Shown here in pieces: positions 38,301 through 47,363 of a stretch of DNA of 64,000 bases. Position 1 is the stretch's first letter, and the number at the start of each line of letters is the position of its first letter. A program made the position numbers and the translations under genes. The stretch is from Polycladomyces subterraneus (GTDB taxonomy: Bacteria > Bacillota > Bacilli > Thermoactinomycetales > JIR-001), in contig NZ_JANRHH010000049.1 in assembly GCF_030433435.1 (NCBI RefSeq), forward strand, positions 1 to 64,000. Direction: 5' to 3'. Below the pieces are notes generated by a model. The model did not search any database. It saw only the letters and a program-made list of their open reading frames with translations, and had not been told where the DNA came from.

Positions 38301-40067
38301 TCAACGACTGACCGTTTTCTCGTGGCGCTCCAAATGCTGCATAGCAAACAATTTTGCATAGTTCCCGCCGAGGGCCATCAATTCCTCGTGCGTGCCCGAT
38401 TCCTTCACCCGTCCTCCCTCAATGTAGTAGATGCGATCGGCATGGGTGATTGTGGAGAGACGATGCGCCACAATGATGGTTGTACGATCTTTTGCCAACC
38501 GATCGAGTGATTCCTGAATCAGGCGTTCGGATTGCAAATCCAATGCGGATGTCGCTTCATCCAAAATCAGAATGGCGGGGGCTTTCAAAAAGACACGCGC
38601 CAAGGCAATGCGCTGTTTTTGTCCACCAGACAGTTTGACTCCCCGTTCCCCGATTTCAGTTTCGTATCCGTCTTTCAATTCCATGATGAAAGCATGTGCG
38701 TTGGCCGCTTTTGCGGCGGCCACCACCTCTTCGAAGGAAGCCGTCGGTCGCCCCATCCGGATATTTTCCAACACACTTCCACTAAACAGAATATTATCCT
38801 GCAACACCATTCCAATGTGACTGCGCAAACTGGCCAACGTCCAATCGCGAACATCTCTGCCGTCTACGCTTACACTCCCCGTTTGAACGTCATAAAAACG
38901 GGGAATCAACGAAACAATGGTGGATTTTCCCCCTCCGCTGGGACCGACCAAGGCGACGGTCTGCCCCGGTTCAATGGTCAAATCAACAGCGGTCAACACC
39001 GGATTAGCGTGTTCATGATAACGAAATGTCACGTTTTCAAAACGGATGCGGCCTTCGGCCCGTGAGAGAGGGACAGCGTCAGGACGATCCGTAATCTCAT
39101 ACGGTTCGTCCATCAATTCGAACACACGATCCATCGATGCCAATGCTTGGGTCAATGTGGTGGATGCGTTGACCAGCCGGCGGATCGGAGAGTAGATCAA
39201 TCCCACGTATCCGTAAAATGCGGTCATTTCTCCGATGCTCATTTGACCATGGATTACGAAGTAGCTGGAAAATCCAATGACCAAAATGGGGGCAAGATCG
39301 GTGATGGTGTTGATGACTGAAAATGTTTTTGCGTTCCAGCGGGTATGGGCCAAAGCTTTATCGAGAAAATGCCCGTTGCGCTGTAAAAACTGGCTCTGTT
39401 CATACGCTTCCAAGTGAAATGCACGAATGACAGAAATACCCTGAATGCGCTCGTGCAAATGTCCTTGCAACTCAGCGAGCGCCTGGGAACGCTGTTTGGT
39501 CCGCTGACGCAGGCGTTGATAAAAATATTTGACCGCCACTCCATAGAAGGGAAACACAGATAAAGCGATCACTGTCATCAACGGATCCATCCACGCCATC
39601 GCTACTGCGGCAAACGAAATGGTGAACAAATCCAACCAAACATTCATCATCCCGGTCACGACAAACTCTTTTGTTTGTTCGACATCGTGGATTACCCGGG
39701 AAATAATCTGTCCCACTTTCTGATTATGATAAAACCGCAATGACAACTTTTGCAGGTGATCAAACAAACGGTTGCGTATGTCAAACAATACCTTGCTCGC
39801 CGTCCATTGGGCGAAATATTGCCGGTAGTATTCAATCGGATAGCGAATGAAAGTAAAAATGAAAAAAGTCCCCGCCAACAGCCAGAGTAACCGTCTGATT
39901 TTCTCTTCTGCGGGCAGCTGGACCAATAAAATGTCGTCTACGGCATATTTCAGGACCAATGGCAGCAACAAGGGGATTCCGAATTTGCATATGCCAACCA
40001 CCATCGTCCACACAATGTGCTTCCGATAGGGTCGTACAAAACGGAGATACCTCCGAATACTGCCCAT
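38301..40067 (-). CDS. ABC exporter, fused permease/ATPase (MsbA/BmrA type)
   Basis: 588 residues: six-TM ABC1 domain (about 1-310) and nucleotide-binding domain with Walker A GPSGGGKSTIVSLIPR, Q loop VLQDNILFSG, signature LSGGQKQRIALARVF, Walker B ILILDEATSALD and H loop IVAHRL. All catalytic residues are present, so a homodimeric exporter of drugs or lipids is expected. ATG follows GAGAGGATTGC. Coupled to the downstream RsbT-like gene. Confidence 0.93.
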   Translation of the reverse strand: MGSIRRYLRFVRPYRKHIVWTMVVGICKFGIPLLLPLVLKYAVDDILLVQLPAEEKIRRLLWLLAGTFFIFTFIRYPIEYYRQYFAQWTASKVLFDIRNRLFDHLQKLSLRFYHNQKVGQIISRVIHDVEQTKEFVVTGMMNVWLDLFTISFAAVAMAWMDPLMTVIALSVFPFYGVAVKYFYQRLRQRTKQRSQALAELQGHLHERIQGISVIRAFHLEAYEQSQFLQRNGHFLDKALAHTRWNAKTFSVINTITDLAPILVIGFSSYFVIHGQMSIGEMTAFYGYVGLIYSPIRRLVNASTTLTQALASMDRVFELMDEPYEITDRPDAVPLSRAEGRIRFENVTFRYHEHANPVLTAVDLTIEPGQTVALVGPSGGGKSTIVSLIPRFYDVQTGSVSVDGRDVRDWTLASLRSHIGMVLQDNILFSGSVLENIRMGRPTASFEEVVAAAKAANAHAFIMELKDGYETEIGERGVKLSGGQKQRIALARVFLKAPAILILDEATSALDLQSERLIQESLDRLAKDRTTIIVAHRLSTITHADRIYYIEGGRVKESGTHEELMALGGNYAKLFAMQHLERHEKTVSR

Positions 40068-40168
40068 GCAATCCTCTCCTGAACGATAGGATATGTTGGG
40101 GTAGCCAGCATGTCAACATGATGACATTCGCTTTGGAACGTACATGATCGCAGGTTGTCAAATGAATT

Positions 40169-40230
40169 ATACCAAAAAGTTGCAGGACTGGCGAGAGGCG
40201 AAAGCTCTGTCCCCTCGTCCTTTCTCACTA
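40169..40230 (+). repeat. Dispersed repeat R2, fragment c
   Basis: ATACCAAAAAGTTGCAGGAC, TGGCGAGAGGCGAAAG and CCCTCGTCC followed by CTCACTAT align with the right part of R2b (GTACCAAAATCTTGTAGGAC, TTGCGAGAGGGCTGAAG, CCCTCGTCC, CTCGCTAT). Its right edge supplies the stop triplet of the serine hydrolase gene. Confidence 0.5.
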
Positions 40231-41316
40231 TTGAATGGTCTTTTCCACCGCATTGGCCAACCGTTTGCGCACAATGGCGATGGCCGGTCCTTCACGAGTG
40301 GGGTGGACCCGATTGGTTAATAAGATCAGCATCCAACCATCCTCTCGATCCAAGACGATGGACGTCCCCGTAAATCCGGTGTGGCCTGCCCGTTTCCCAT
40401 CAGTATGCTCTCCCATATACCCCGGTTGATGAAGCTCCCATCCGAGTCCGCGATTCACATGAGGAATCGTACTTGTTTGCAACCGGAACATTTCCCGAAC
40501 GGATGACGGATGAAGCACCCGTACCCCACCCAATGATCCTTCGTTTAAAAACATCTGACCGAACCGTGCGAGATCACCTACCGTGGAAAACAACCCTGCA
40601 TGCCCCGCCACTCCTCCTAACGCCCAGGCGTTTTCATCGTGTACCTCCCCCCAGACAAGACCGCGCGAAGGAACGATTTGCTCCTCAGTTGGCGCGATCC
40701 GCGCTTTCCATGTATCTGGCGGACGAAATCCGGTGGAAGACATGGAGAGTGGTAGCAGGATTTTCTCTTGCATAAATTGATCCAGATACTTTCCCGAAAC
40801 ACGGTGAACCAATTCGCCCAACACCATATAGCCGATATCACTGTATATGTATAGGGTTCCGGGAGTTGCCACGGGTTTTGTCCCCATCGCCACCCGCATC
40901 CGTTTTTCCGGCAGACCGGAATTTTGGAATAGCGGCAAATTGGCCGGCAATCCGCTCGTATGGGAAAGCAGATAACGAACTGTAATGGATTCTTTTCCTT
41001 CACTGGTGAAATCGGAGAGATAACGTCCCACAGGGTCGTCCAATGAGATCCGCCCCTGTTCAACCAATCGCATCACTGCCGTTGCCGTAAACAATTTCGT
41101 CAACGAAGCCACATCATAAACGGTATTCGTCGTGGCTTGAACCGCTTGTGTCAAGGGGGTTTTTCGTGCATCTCGATACCGTGCGGCCCAACCGTATGCC
41201 CGCACTTTGGCAATCATGCCGTTTCTGGCCACCAGCACGACACCTCCGGGAATCACGCCTTTTTCCACAGCTTGTTGCATGATCCCGTCGATTTCATTCC
41301 ATTCGTTCCGCTTCAT
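40228..41316 (-). CDS. Beta-lactamase-fold serine hydrolase (class C/esterase type)
   Basis: 362 residues. Ser-x-x-Lys nucleophile motif DVASLTKLFTATAVM (about residue 70), Tyr motif YSDIGY, and GHTGFTGTS near the C-terminus correspond to the three boxes of penicillin-binding-protein/class C esterases such as Bacillus YbbE. No signal peptide is visible, so it is probably intracellular. Start ATG 41316 has GGAGG 9 nt upstream; the frame extends 33 codons further. Confidence 0.88.
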   Translation of the reverse strand: MKRNEWNEIDGIMQQAVEKGVIPGGVVLVARNGMIAKVRAYGWAARYRDARKTPLTQAVQATTNTVYDVASLTKLFTATAVMRLVEQGRISLDDPVGRYLSDFTSEGKESITVRYLLSHTSGLPANLPLFQNSGLPEKRMRVAMGTKPVATPGTLYIYSDIGYMVLGELVHRVSGKYLDQFMQEKILLPLSMSSTGFRPPDTWKARIAPTEEQIVPSRGLVWGEVHDENAWALGGVAGHAGLFSTVGDLARFGQMFLNEGSLGGVRVLHPSSVREMFRLQTSTIPHVNRGLGWELHQPGYMGEHTDGKRAGHTGFTGTSIVLDREDGWMLILLTNRVHPTREGPAIAIVRKRLANAVEKTIQ

Positions 41317-41526
41317 CTCCATTTCCTCCGTTTGTCTGATCATAATCGAAGTCAGGATTGAGATCTCCCCCTTGACCGACACACCGATCGTCATGGCTAC
41401 GCCCAATAACAGCAACCGAAGTTATCCACGTCTTGGCCATCTCACGTGCATCAAAACCATCCCCTCCCAGCAATATATGCCTCCCATTCCCTCACGATTC
41501 GATGACAGGGGGTGTTTGAAAACGAA

Positions 41527-41569
41527 AAATGGCTCTGTCTGGGGATTCAAACCCCAGACAGAGCCATTT
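41527..41569 (-). terminator. codY terminator
   Basis: Perfect 18-bp inverted repeat AAATGGCTCTGTCTGGGG with a 7-nt loop, followed on the minus strand by TTTCGTTTTC, 14 bp after the codY stop. Confidence 0.9.
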
Positions 41570-41583
41570 CTATCCTGTGCGCC

Positions 41584-42363
41584 TCAATGACGGGCTTTCT
41601 CCAACGCCGGCAAGAGTTTCGGGTTGAGAATCTTGATATAGGTTCCTTTCATCCCCAACGAACGCGACTCTACCACACCGGCACTTTCCAGCTTGCGGAG
41701 CGCGTTGACGATGACCGAACGGGTAATGCCGACGCGATCGGCAATCTTACTGGCCACCAACAACCCTTCGTTGCCGTCCAGTTCTTTGAAAATGTGCTCA
41801 GCTGCTTCCAATTCACTGAAAGACAACGAATTGATCGCCAATTGCACCACCGCACGACTGCGCGCCTCTTCTTCGATTTGTCCGGCACGCTCCCGCAGAA
41901 TTTCCATGCCGACAACAGTTGCTCCATATTCGGCCAAAATCAGGTCGTCGTTGACGAACTCCTCGTTCAAGCGGGACAAGACCAGCGTGCCCAAATGATC
42001 GCCGCCGCCGACGATCGGTACCAATGTCGTGTATCCAGTTCGGAACATGTCTTTCATCTCCGTCGGATAAGCCGTATACGGGCTGTCCACACTGATGTTG
42101 GCTGTGGTTTTTTCCACTTCCATCAGCAAGCGGGCATACTCGGCAGGGAATTGGCGTTCACGCAGGTATTGTTGCATCCGTTCGTTTTCAATTTCATGGT
42201 CGATGGCCATTCCCAACAATTTTCCATCCGGGTTGACCACATAGATATTGGCTTGAATGACGTCACACAATGCTTGGGCCACATCGTCGAAATCGACCAA
42301 ATGATGACCGACATTCTTTTGTAAGATGCGAGAAATGCGTCGCGTTTTGTTCAGCAGATCCAT
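41584..42363 (-). CDS. codY: GTP- and branched-chain-amino-acid-sensing repressor CodY
   Basis: 259 residues: N-terminal GAF domain (about 1-155; [33 protein letters not shown]) and C-terminal winged helix with [20 protein letters not shown] (about 203-222). It controls adaptation to nutrient limitation and sporulation. ATG after AAAGGAGGAACTGTTC. Not linked to codVWX/clpYQ as in Bacillus. The 250-bp upstream region (42364-42614) has only a weak CodY-box-like sequence. Confidence 0.97.
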   Translation of the reverse strand: MDLLNKTRRISRILQKNVGHHLVDFDDVAQALCDVIQANIYVVNPDGKLLGMAIDHEIENERMQQYLRERQFPAEYARLLMEVEKTTANISVDSPYTAYPTEMKDMFRTGYTTLVPIVGGGDHLGTLVLSRLNEEFVNDDLILAEYGATVVGMEILRERAGQIEEEARSRAVVQLAINSLSFSELEAAEHIFKELDGNEGLLVASKIADRVGITRSVIVNALRKLESAGVVESRSLGMKGTYIKILNPKLLPALEKARH

Positions 42364-42614
42364 TGAACAGTTCCTCCTTTGATTTCTTTTACCTTTTATT
42401 TTCTTAAAGTCTTCAAGAGCCCCTGAATTTTCCAGGGGTATCGGAAATAATCCCCTCTCGAACCCTCAATTGTTTTTTGGTATACTTCCGAATCGGAACG
42501 CTCACACTTTCACTATTATGAGCCATTTGACGAATTTCGGGAAATCAATTTGTGAACTCTTTTTGACTTTTGCTATTATTGCAAATTGATTCCCTTCCTA
42601 TGTTTCCCTTTTCG

Positions 42615-43142
42615 TTACAAAAAGGCTTCCAATGAGGGGCGATACAAGATCAACTCCACTTTTCCGTTGATCAAATGGTACGGTACCAAACCGACGCTCT
42701 CGTAGCGACTGTCTCTGCTAGCGAACCGCTGTCGATTGTCTCCCATGACGAACACGGTTCCTGGTTTGACCATCACCGGTCCGAAATTACCGTCTTCCAC
42801 CGGACATTTCGCATAAGGTTCGTTTACCCGTATCCCGTTCCGATAGACCGCGCCATTTTTAATTTCAATCCGGTCTCCGGGTGTGCCAATCACCCGTTTC
42901 ACCAGATATCGTCCTTTTTGTGACGGGTCTTCAAAGGTGATCACATCCCCCACTTTCGGCTTCTCAAACAAAAAGTAAAATTTGTTGACAAGCAATCGGT
43001 CACCGTTTTCCAGGGTCGGCTGCATCGAGGTTCCGTTGACGACGGATAACGCGACGCCGAATTGATTGACAGCCAGCGCCACCAAAACACTCATCACCAT
43101 CATGCGAATCCAACGGAACCAACGGGTGTTGCGCCACTTCAT
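42615..43142 (-). CDS. lepB: Type I signal peptidase
   Basis: 175-residue single-TM SPase of the SipS kind. Catalytic Ser in VVNGTSMQPTLENGD (about residue 39), Lys in GRYLVKRVIGTPGD, and box E MGDNRQRFASRDSR are present. TM helix at about residues 11-31. Cleaves signal peptides on the outer membrane face. RBS GAAGTGAAG is weak. It is followed closely by codY region and preceded 11 bp upstream by the DUF402 gene. Confidence 0.95.
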   Translation of the reverse strand: MKWRNTRWFRWIRMMVMSVLVALAVNQFGVALSVVNGTSMQPTLENGDRLLVNKFYFLFEKPKVGDVITFEDPSQKGRYLVKRVIGTPGDRIEIKNGAVYRNGIRVNEPYAKCPVEDGNFGPVMVKPGTVFVMGDNRQRFASRDSRYESVGLVPYHLINGKVELILYRPSLEAFL

Positions 43143-43153
43143 TTGGCTTCACT

Positions 43154-43690
43154 TCACTCCATCAATCGTTTTTTTAAAAGAAGATATTGATGATACCACT
43201 TTCTCGCAAATGAAGGAGTAAATGGCGCTTCCCGACGCCTGATCCGCTCTTCCAAACGTTTAACCGCCCGCTCTACTTCACAGACGACCTCTTTCGGATA
43301 GCCCATTTTCCGCCGATTTACTTCAAACTCATCATGATCCACCCACCGATACCGAAGATCGACATCGGCGATCATATCCAAATCGTAGTCGATGTATGAG
43401 ATTACACCGTTTTCGATTCGACAGGGGGACGCAATGTTGGTGTAGTATCGGCAGGGCTTCTCCTGTTCATCAAACAGTAGTATCGTATGAAACCACTCAT
43501 ATCTATGAAACTGGCAAATCGCTAGTCCCGGAGAAACCCACTCCTGCCCGTCTGACTCGACGACTTCAACATCGTGGTTTGCGAGAATGAGCGGCTCACC
43601 AGGGGAAAGTACCACGGACTTCTTCCACACACGATGCAGGCTACCGTCATGTTTCCAACTTTCAATGCGAACGATGTCACCCTTGTTCAT
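43154..43690 (-). CDS. DUF402 nucleoside tri/diphosphatase family protein
   Basis: 178 residues, similar to Bacillus YgaC and staphylococcal Ntdp. IVRIESWKHDGSLHRVW at the start and DYDLDMIADVDLRYRWVDHD with EFEVNRRKMGYP are the conserved acidic metal-binding region. Family members hydrolyse nucleoside tri- and diphosphates. The ATG at 43690 has GGAGG 9 nt upstream; the frame goes 22 codons further. Confidence 0.85.
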   Translation of the reverse strand: MNKGDIVRIESWKHDGSLHRVWKKSVVLSPGEPLILANHDVEVVESDGQEWVSPGLAICQFHRYEWFHTILLFDEQEKPCRYYTNIASPCRIENGVISYIDYDLDMIADVDLRYRWVDHDEFEVNRRKMGYPKEVVCEVERAVKRLEERIRRREAPFTPSFARKWYHQYLLLKKRLME

Positions 43691-43805
43691 CCGTCGATGC
43701 CTCCATCCATTCTCTTTATTGCCAAATTGGATGAATAGTAAAACAAGAAAACACAAAATCTTTGAAAACCGCCCAGATCTTCCATTTTTTAATCATTTAT
43801 TCCCC

Positions 43806-43835
43806 TTGACATTTTCCTTCATTCCCGTTCATAAT
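43806..43835 (+). promoter_or_regulatory. Promoter of the proC T-box transcript
   Basis: TTGACA (43806-43811), 18-bp spacer, CATAAT (43830-43835). Close to the sigma-A consensus and about 30 bp before the T-box stem I. Confidence 0.7.
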
Positions 43836-43867
43836 ATATGGAACAACACAGGATCGATTACATAAAC

Positions 43868-44117
43868 GCGATGACGGGGGCTAGTAAGGCCGTGCTACCG
43901 TCTCAGAGAGCGGAACCCACAGGCTGAAAGGTTCCGCCGGGATGCCGACCCGAACCCACCCCCGTAGCGGACGGTGACAAACCGGAACCGGAGCACGCTC
44001 CGTTATCAAGGTTGCGCGGTTTCAGACCGCGGCAGAGGTGGGCGCCACTGGGGCGTCAATCAAGGTGGTACCGCGAAAGAAATCCTCTTTCGTCCTTGGA
44101 CGAAAGGGGTTTTTTTA
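43868..44117 (+). promoter_or_regulatory. T-box riboswitch, proline specifier
   Basis: Stem I runs from GATGACGGGGGCTAGTAAGG to CCACCCCCGTAGC. The specifier loop reads GAA-CCC-A with the codon CCC (43955-43957) for proline. The conserved T-box bulge AAGGTGGTACCGCG is at 44062-44075, followed by a terminator hairpin CCTCTTTCGTCC...GGACGAAAGGGG and a U-run (44084-44117). Uncharged tRNA-Pro should favour the antiterminator and switch on proC. Confidence 0.93.
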
Positions 44118-44146
44118 TTTTCCGGCTGAAAAAAGGAGGAATCACG

Positions 44147-44986
44147 ATGGAACAACAGGTTCGATACTGTTTTATCGGTGCGGGATCGATGGCAGAGGCC
44201 ATGATTTCTGGGCTGCTAAAAAAGGGCATGGCCGAACCCAAACAGATCATGGTCATCAATCGGCAGAACCGGGCCCGATTAGCATACCTGAACCGGGAGT
44301 ACGGTGTCCAGATTCCCGAAAACAAAGGGGACGCCGTTCTCCAATCGGATATCGTCATACTTGCCGCCAAGCCGAAAGACATCCCTGACGCCCTCACACA
44401 ATGGGGACCCATGATCCGCACCGATCAACTGGTGATCTCCGTGGCAGCCGGCATTTCTACCACGTTCATCGAGCACCATCTGAAGGAAGGCACCGCGGTG
44501 ATCCGCTCCATGCCCAATACCTCCTGTACGATTGGCCTGTCGGCAACAGCCATTTGCCAAGGACGCTGGGCCACACGTGAAAACATGGAATCGGCACGCC
44601 ACCTGTTCCAGGCTATCGGCATCGTCGTGGAGGTGTCGGAAGAAGCCATGGACACGGTGACAGGCTTATCCGGAAGTGGTCCCGCTTATATTTACTACAT
44701 GGTGGAGGCGATGCAACAAGCAGGGGTCGAAGCCGGCCTCAACGCCGACATTGCACGGCAACTCACTCTGCAGACATTGTTGGGAGCGGCTCACATGCTG
44801 ATGGAAACCAAGGAGGAACCGGCGGAACTGAGACGCAAAGTCACCTCTCCAGGCGGCACAACTATGGCCGGGTTGGAAACGCTCCGCCAGTATCAATTCG
44901 ATAAGGCGGTTCAATCGGCCATATTCCGTGCCAAAGAACGCTCAAAAGAACTGGGCGGCGCGTTCACAACCACTGTCAAAACATAA
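44147..44986 (+). CDS. proC: Pyrroline-5-carboxylate reductase
   Basis: 279-residue NAD(P)H enzyme catalysing the last step of proline synthesis. N-terminal Rossmann motif FIGAGSMAEAMISGLLKKG, SVAAGISTTFIE, RSMPNTSCTIG, and C-terminal TGLSGSGPAYIYYMVEAM and TSPGGTTMAGLETL are diagnostic. ATG follows AAAGGAGGAATCACG; the frame runs upstream into the T-box without coding. Regulation by proline tRNA is indicated by the leader. Confidence 0.96.
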   Translation: MEQQVRYCFIGAGSMAEAMISGLLKKGMAEPKQIMVINRQNRARLAYLNREYGVQIPENKGDAVLQSDIVILAAKPKDIPDALTQWGPMIRTDQLVISVAAGISTTFIEHHLKEGTAVIRSMPNTSCTIGLSATAICQGRWATRENMESARHLFQAIGIVVEVSEEAMDTVTGLSGSGPAYIYYMVEAMQQAGVEAGLNADIARQLTLQTLLGAAHMLMETKEEPAELRRKVTSPGGTTMAGLETLRQYQFDKAVQSAIFRAKERSKELGGAFTTTVKT

Positions 44987-45012
44987 AAAAAACCTCTGCC
45001 GGCAAGCAGAGG
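44985..45012 (-). terminator. aprX terminator
   Basis: On the minus strand CCTCTGC-TTGCCG-GCAGAGG followed by eight T, about 60 bp past the protease stop. It overlaps the end of proC. Confidence 0.85.
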
Positions 45013-45071
45013 GAGTATCTTGGTCAGGTCCCACTCGAAAAGCTCAATGGACCACTTTTTTTTTCCAAAAC

Positions 45072-46367
45072 TCACGTCTGGGAAACCGTCGGTTTTTGGA
45101 ATTCCAGATACTTCTTGGCCAACGCCACCGCTTTACGTACATCAAGGTATCCAGCTTGGTCACCGGACATTTCCTGAGAGGTGGACATCAGGATACTCTT
45201 GACGTCGTTGGGGCTGAGATACGGATTGGCCTCCAGCAACTGTGCTACGACACCCGCACAAATCGGTGTGGCCATCGAGGTGCCGGACAGGCGGATGTAA
45301 TGCTCTCCCACGCGGTTTTCCGGCAATTGTTTCTCCAACTGCGAACCCGGCGCAGACAGAGATACGATATCCGTACCCGGCGCATACACATCCGGTTTGA
45401 CCAGCATATCGATGGTCGGACCACGGCTGGAGAAGGAGGCTTTTTCGTCATCTCCGCGCGTGACGGTGTTATGGTCGTCGGCCGCCCCCACTGTGATGAT
45501 CATCGGGTCCAGACCGGGCGTGCTGATCGTCATCGGGTACGGGCCATCGTTGCCTGCGGCCGCACACACGACAATACCGCTGTGCCACGCTTTTTCCACG
45601 GCCTGAGCCACCGGGTCGTCCCGGTACGATTCAAACGCAGGCGCACCCAGGGAAAGCGAAAGGACACGAATGTTGTACTTCTGCTTGTTTTTCACACACC
45701 ACTCAATCCCGCGGATCACCGTGGACAATTGACCGCTACCGTTTCCGTCCAATACCTTGACGCCAACCAGGTTGGCTTCCGGTGCAGGGGCCGTATACAA
45801 CCCTTCTGATTGATAACCATTTCCAGCCGCATCTCCCGCACAATGCGTACCGTGTCCCTGGTCGTCGTATGGCTCGGTTTTTCCGTTTACCAAGTCGACA
45901 AACTTCAGGATGCGGTTTTTGGGGCGAGTCAAATCCGCATGCGGATAGATGCCGGTGTCCACGATGGCGATGGTGACGCCTTTACCCGTGTATTCCAGTT
46001 TTGCCTGCACATCGCGAGAACCGATCGATCGGGTAGCTACGTCCAAAAACGCCCGCACTTCCCGGTCATGGAAAATACGGTCCACCGCTTCATGCTCCAC
46101 CAGTTGCCGGATGGTCTCGGGATGAAGGTGGCCATACAACCCGTGCACCAGCTCCAATTCACCATGAACAGCGTTGCATTCCCCTTCTTGGCACAACTGA
46201 AACACATGCTCTTTTTTCTCGTCTTCCAGATCCTTCTTCAACCGGATAATCACCGGAACCGTCGCTTTGTCGTCGTCTTGTTCCCGGAGGCGTCTCAATT
46301 CATGAACCAATACCGGATCCAGCGAATTTGCCACTTGTTCAAACCAGGCTTTTTGCCCTTTCCCCAT
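45072..46367 (-). CDS. aprX: Subtilisin-like serine protease, AprX type
   Basis: 431-residue S8 protease. Catalytic triad in AIVDTGIYPHADL (Asp), GHGTHCAGDAAGNG (His) and LSGTSMATPICAGV (Ser), with oxyanion Asn in CAAAGNDGP. There is no signal peptide, and an ~120-residue N-terminal prodomain, as in Bacillus intracellular AprX. ATG 46367 has GGGAGG 7 nt upstream; the GTG at 46376 overlaps that site. Confidence 0.93.
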   Translation of the reverse strand: MGKGQKAWFEQVANSLDPVLVHELRRLREQDDDKATVPVIIRLKKDLEDEKKEHVFQLCQEGECNAVHGELELVHGLYGHLHPETIRQLVEHEAVDRIFHDREVRAFLDVATRSIGSRDVQAKLEYTGKGVTIAIVDTGIYPHADLTRPKNRILKFVDLVNGKTEPYDDQGHGTHCAGDAAGNGYQSEGLYTAPAPEANLVGVKVLDGNGSGQLSTVIRGIEWCVKNKQKYNIRVLSLSLGAPAFESYRDDPVAQAVEKAWHSGIVVCAAAGNDGPYPMTISTPGLDPMIITVGAADDHNTVTRGDDEKASFSSRGPTIDMLVKPDVYAPGTDIVSLSAPGSQLEKQLPENRVGEHYIRLSGTSMATPICAGVVAQLLEANPYLSPNDVKSILMSTSQEMSGDQAGYLDVRKAVALAKKYLEFQKPTVSQT

Positions 46368-46443
46368 TTTTTCCACCTCCCATATAATGAATTGGCTATT
46401 TTTGGCCTCAATCCTGCTCTGAAATAAAAAAAATTTGCGGAAA

Positions 46444-46475
46444 ACAAAAAAGTCCGTCCGTATACCCGGACAGAC
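46444..46475 (-). terminator. Leftward terminator stranded beyond R2b
   Basis: On the minus strand GTCTGTCCG-GGTATA-CGGACGGAC then TTTTTTG. The nearest upstream leftward gene is the GNAT gene at 46798, but repeat R2b lies between them. Confidence 0.75.
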
Positions 46476-46496
46476 CCATCGAGTTGAAAAACGTTG

Positions 46497-46775
46497 GCTA
46501 GCTTCACACGGCTAAAGCACTAGGGGCACTCCCTTTGGTCGCCGTGGGCTTCTCGCTTCATCTGGCGTGGCAACCCACATCCATCCACGATGGCTTCGTC
46601 CAAGCCTGGGTGATTTCGTTTGGCGAGTTTTCGCATTCGTAGTAGTTTTAAGTGTTTTCGCACTACTTGATCGTACCAAAATCTTGTAGGACTTGCGAGA
46701 GGGCTGAAGCCCTCCCTCGTCCGACGCTCGCTATCATCCCAACCCTGAAGGGCTGGGTTTTCCCGCTCGTTCCTA
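46497..46775 (+). repeat. Dispersed repeat R2, copy b (longest)
   Basis: About 280 bp. Left part shares CACACGGCTAAAGCACTAG, GTCGCCGTGGGCTTCTCGCT with R2a. Right part holds hairpin-forming GAGGGCTGAAGCCCTCC and ends AGGGCTGGGTTTTCCCGCTC. No ORF. The right end resembles the 3' structured end of IS200/IS605 elements that carry tnpB (inference). Confidence 0.7.
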
Positions 46776-46797
46776 ATAAAAATTCAATTAAGTCCGT

Positions 46798-47238
46798 TTA
46801 AGCTTGTTTTCGCCATTCGATGCATTCCTCAAATAAATCCTTTTCCAGCAAACTGGAACACGTATTACTGTAACCCAGATGCTGATAGAACGGAAGCAAT
46901 TTTTCCGTGCCGGGGTCCACTGTGATCCACAACCGTTTGACCCCTTTTTTACGTAACCGCTCTTCCAAAGCGCGGATGAGACTGCGACCGATTCCCCGGC
47001 GTTGATAAGAAGGATGAACGGCTAAACAGTAGAAAAAACCGCTGGTTCCATCCTGCACGCCAACGATCGCACCCACCACCCGGTTATCCACTTCCGCCAC
47101 CAGCACCAAATCGCGGTCACGAGCCAACTGCTGAGTGAGTACCTGCAGCGTTTCCGCCTCCGGCTTTGCGGATGTGTTCAGTTTCCAAATTTCTGACACA
47201 TCGTGTGCATCGGATAATTGAAAAGAGCGCAGACGCAT
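46798..47238 (-). CDS. GNAT-family N-acetyltransferase (YpeA-like)
   Basis: 146-residue single GNAT domain. The acetyl-CoA loop is LAVHPSYQRRGIGRSLIRAL (Q/RxxGxG/A) and LPFYQHLGYSNT is the C-terminal motif. Substrate unknown. ATG after GGGAGGAAACAACAAC. Its probable terminator is separated from it by repeat R2b. Confidence 0.88.
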   Translation of the reverse strand: MRLRSFQLSDAHDVSEIWKLNTSAKPEAETLQVLTQQLARDRDLVLVAEVDNRVVGAIVGVQDGTSGFFYCLAVHPSYQRRGIGRSLIRALEERLRKKGVKRLWITVDPGTEKLLPFYQHLGYSNTCSSLLEKDLFEECIEWRKQA

Positions 47239-47363
47239 GTTGTTGTTTCCTCCCTCGATGGCGGCTTCCTTTTAAAAAGTGTAACGTTCCCGCATCCTGA
47301 ATGCAAACCCCGTTAACAGTCAAATATCTTTTAAAAACTAGCATTTGCTTGGTTTCCCGTCAA

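Noticed and set aside
42532-42546. CodY box in the codY upstream region
   Set aside because: GAATTTCGGGAAATC matches only 10 of 15 consensus positions, too weak to call.
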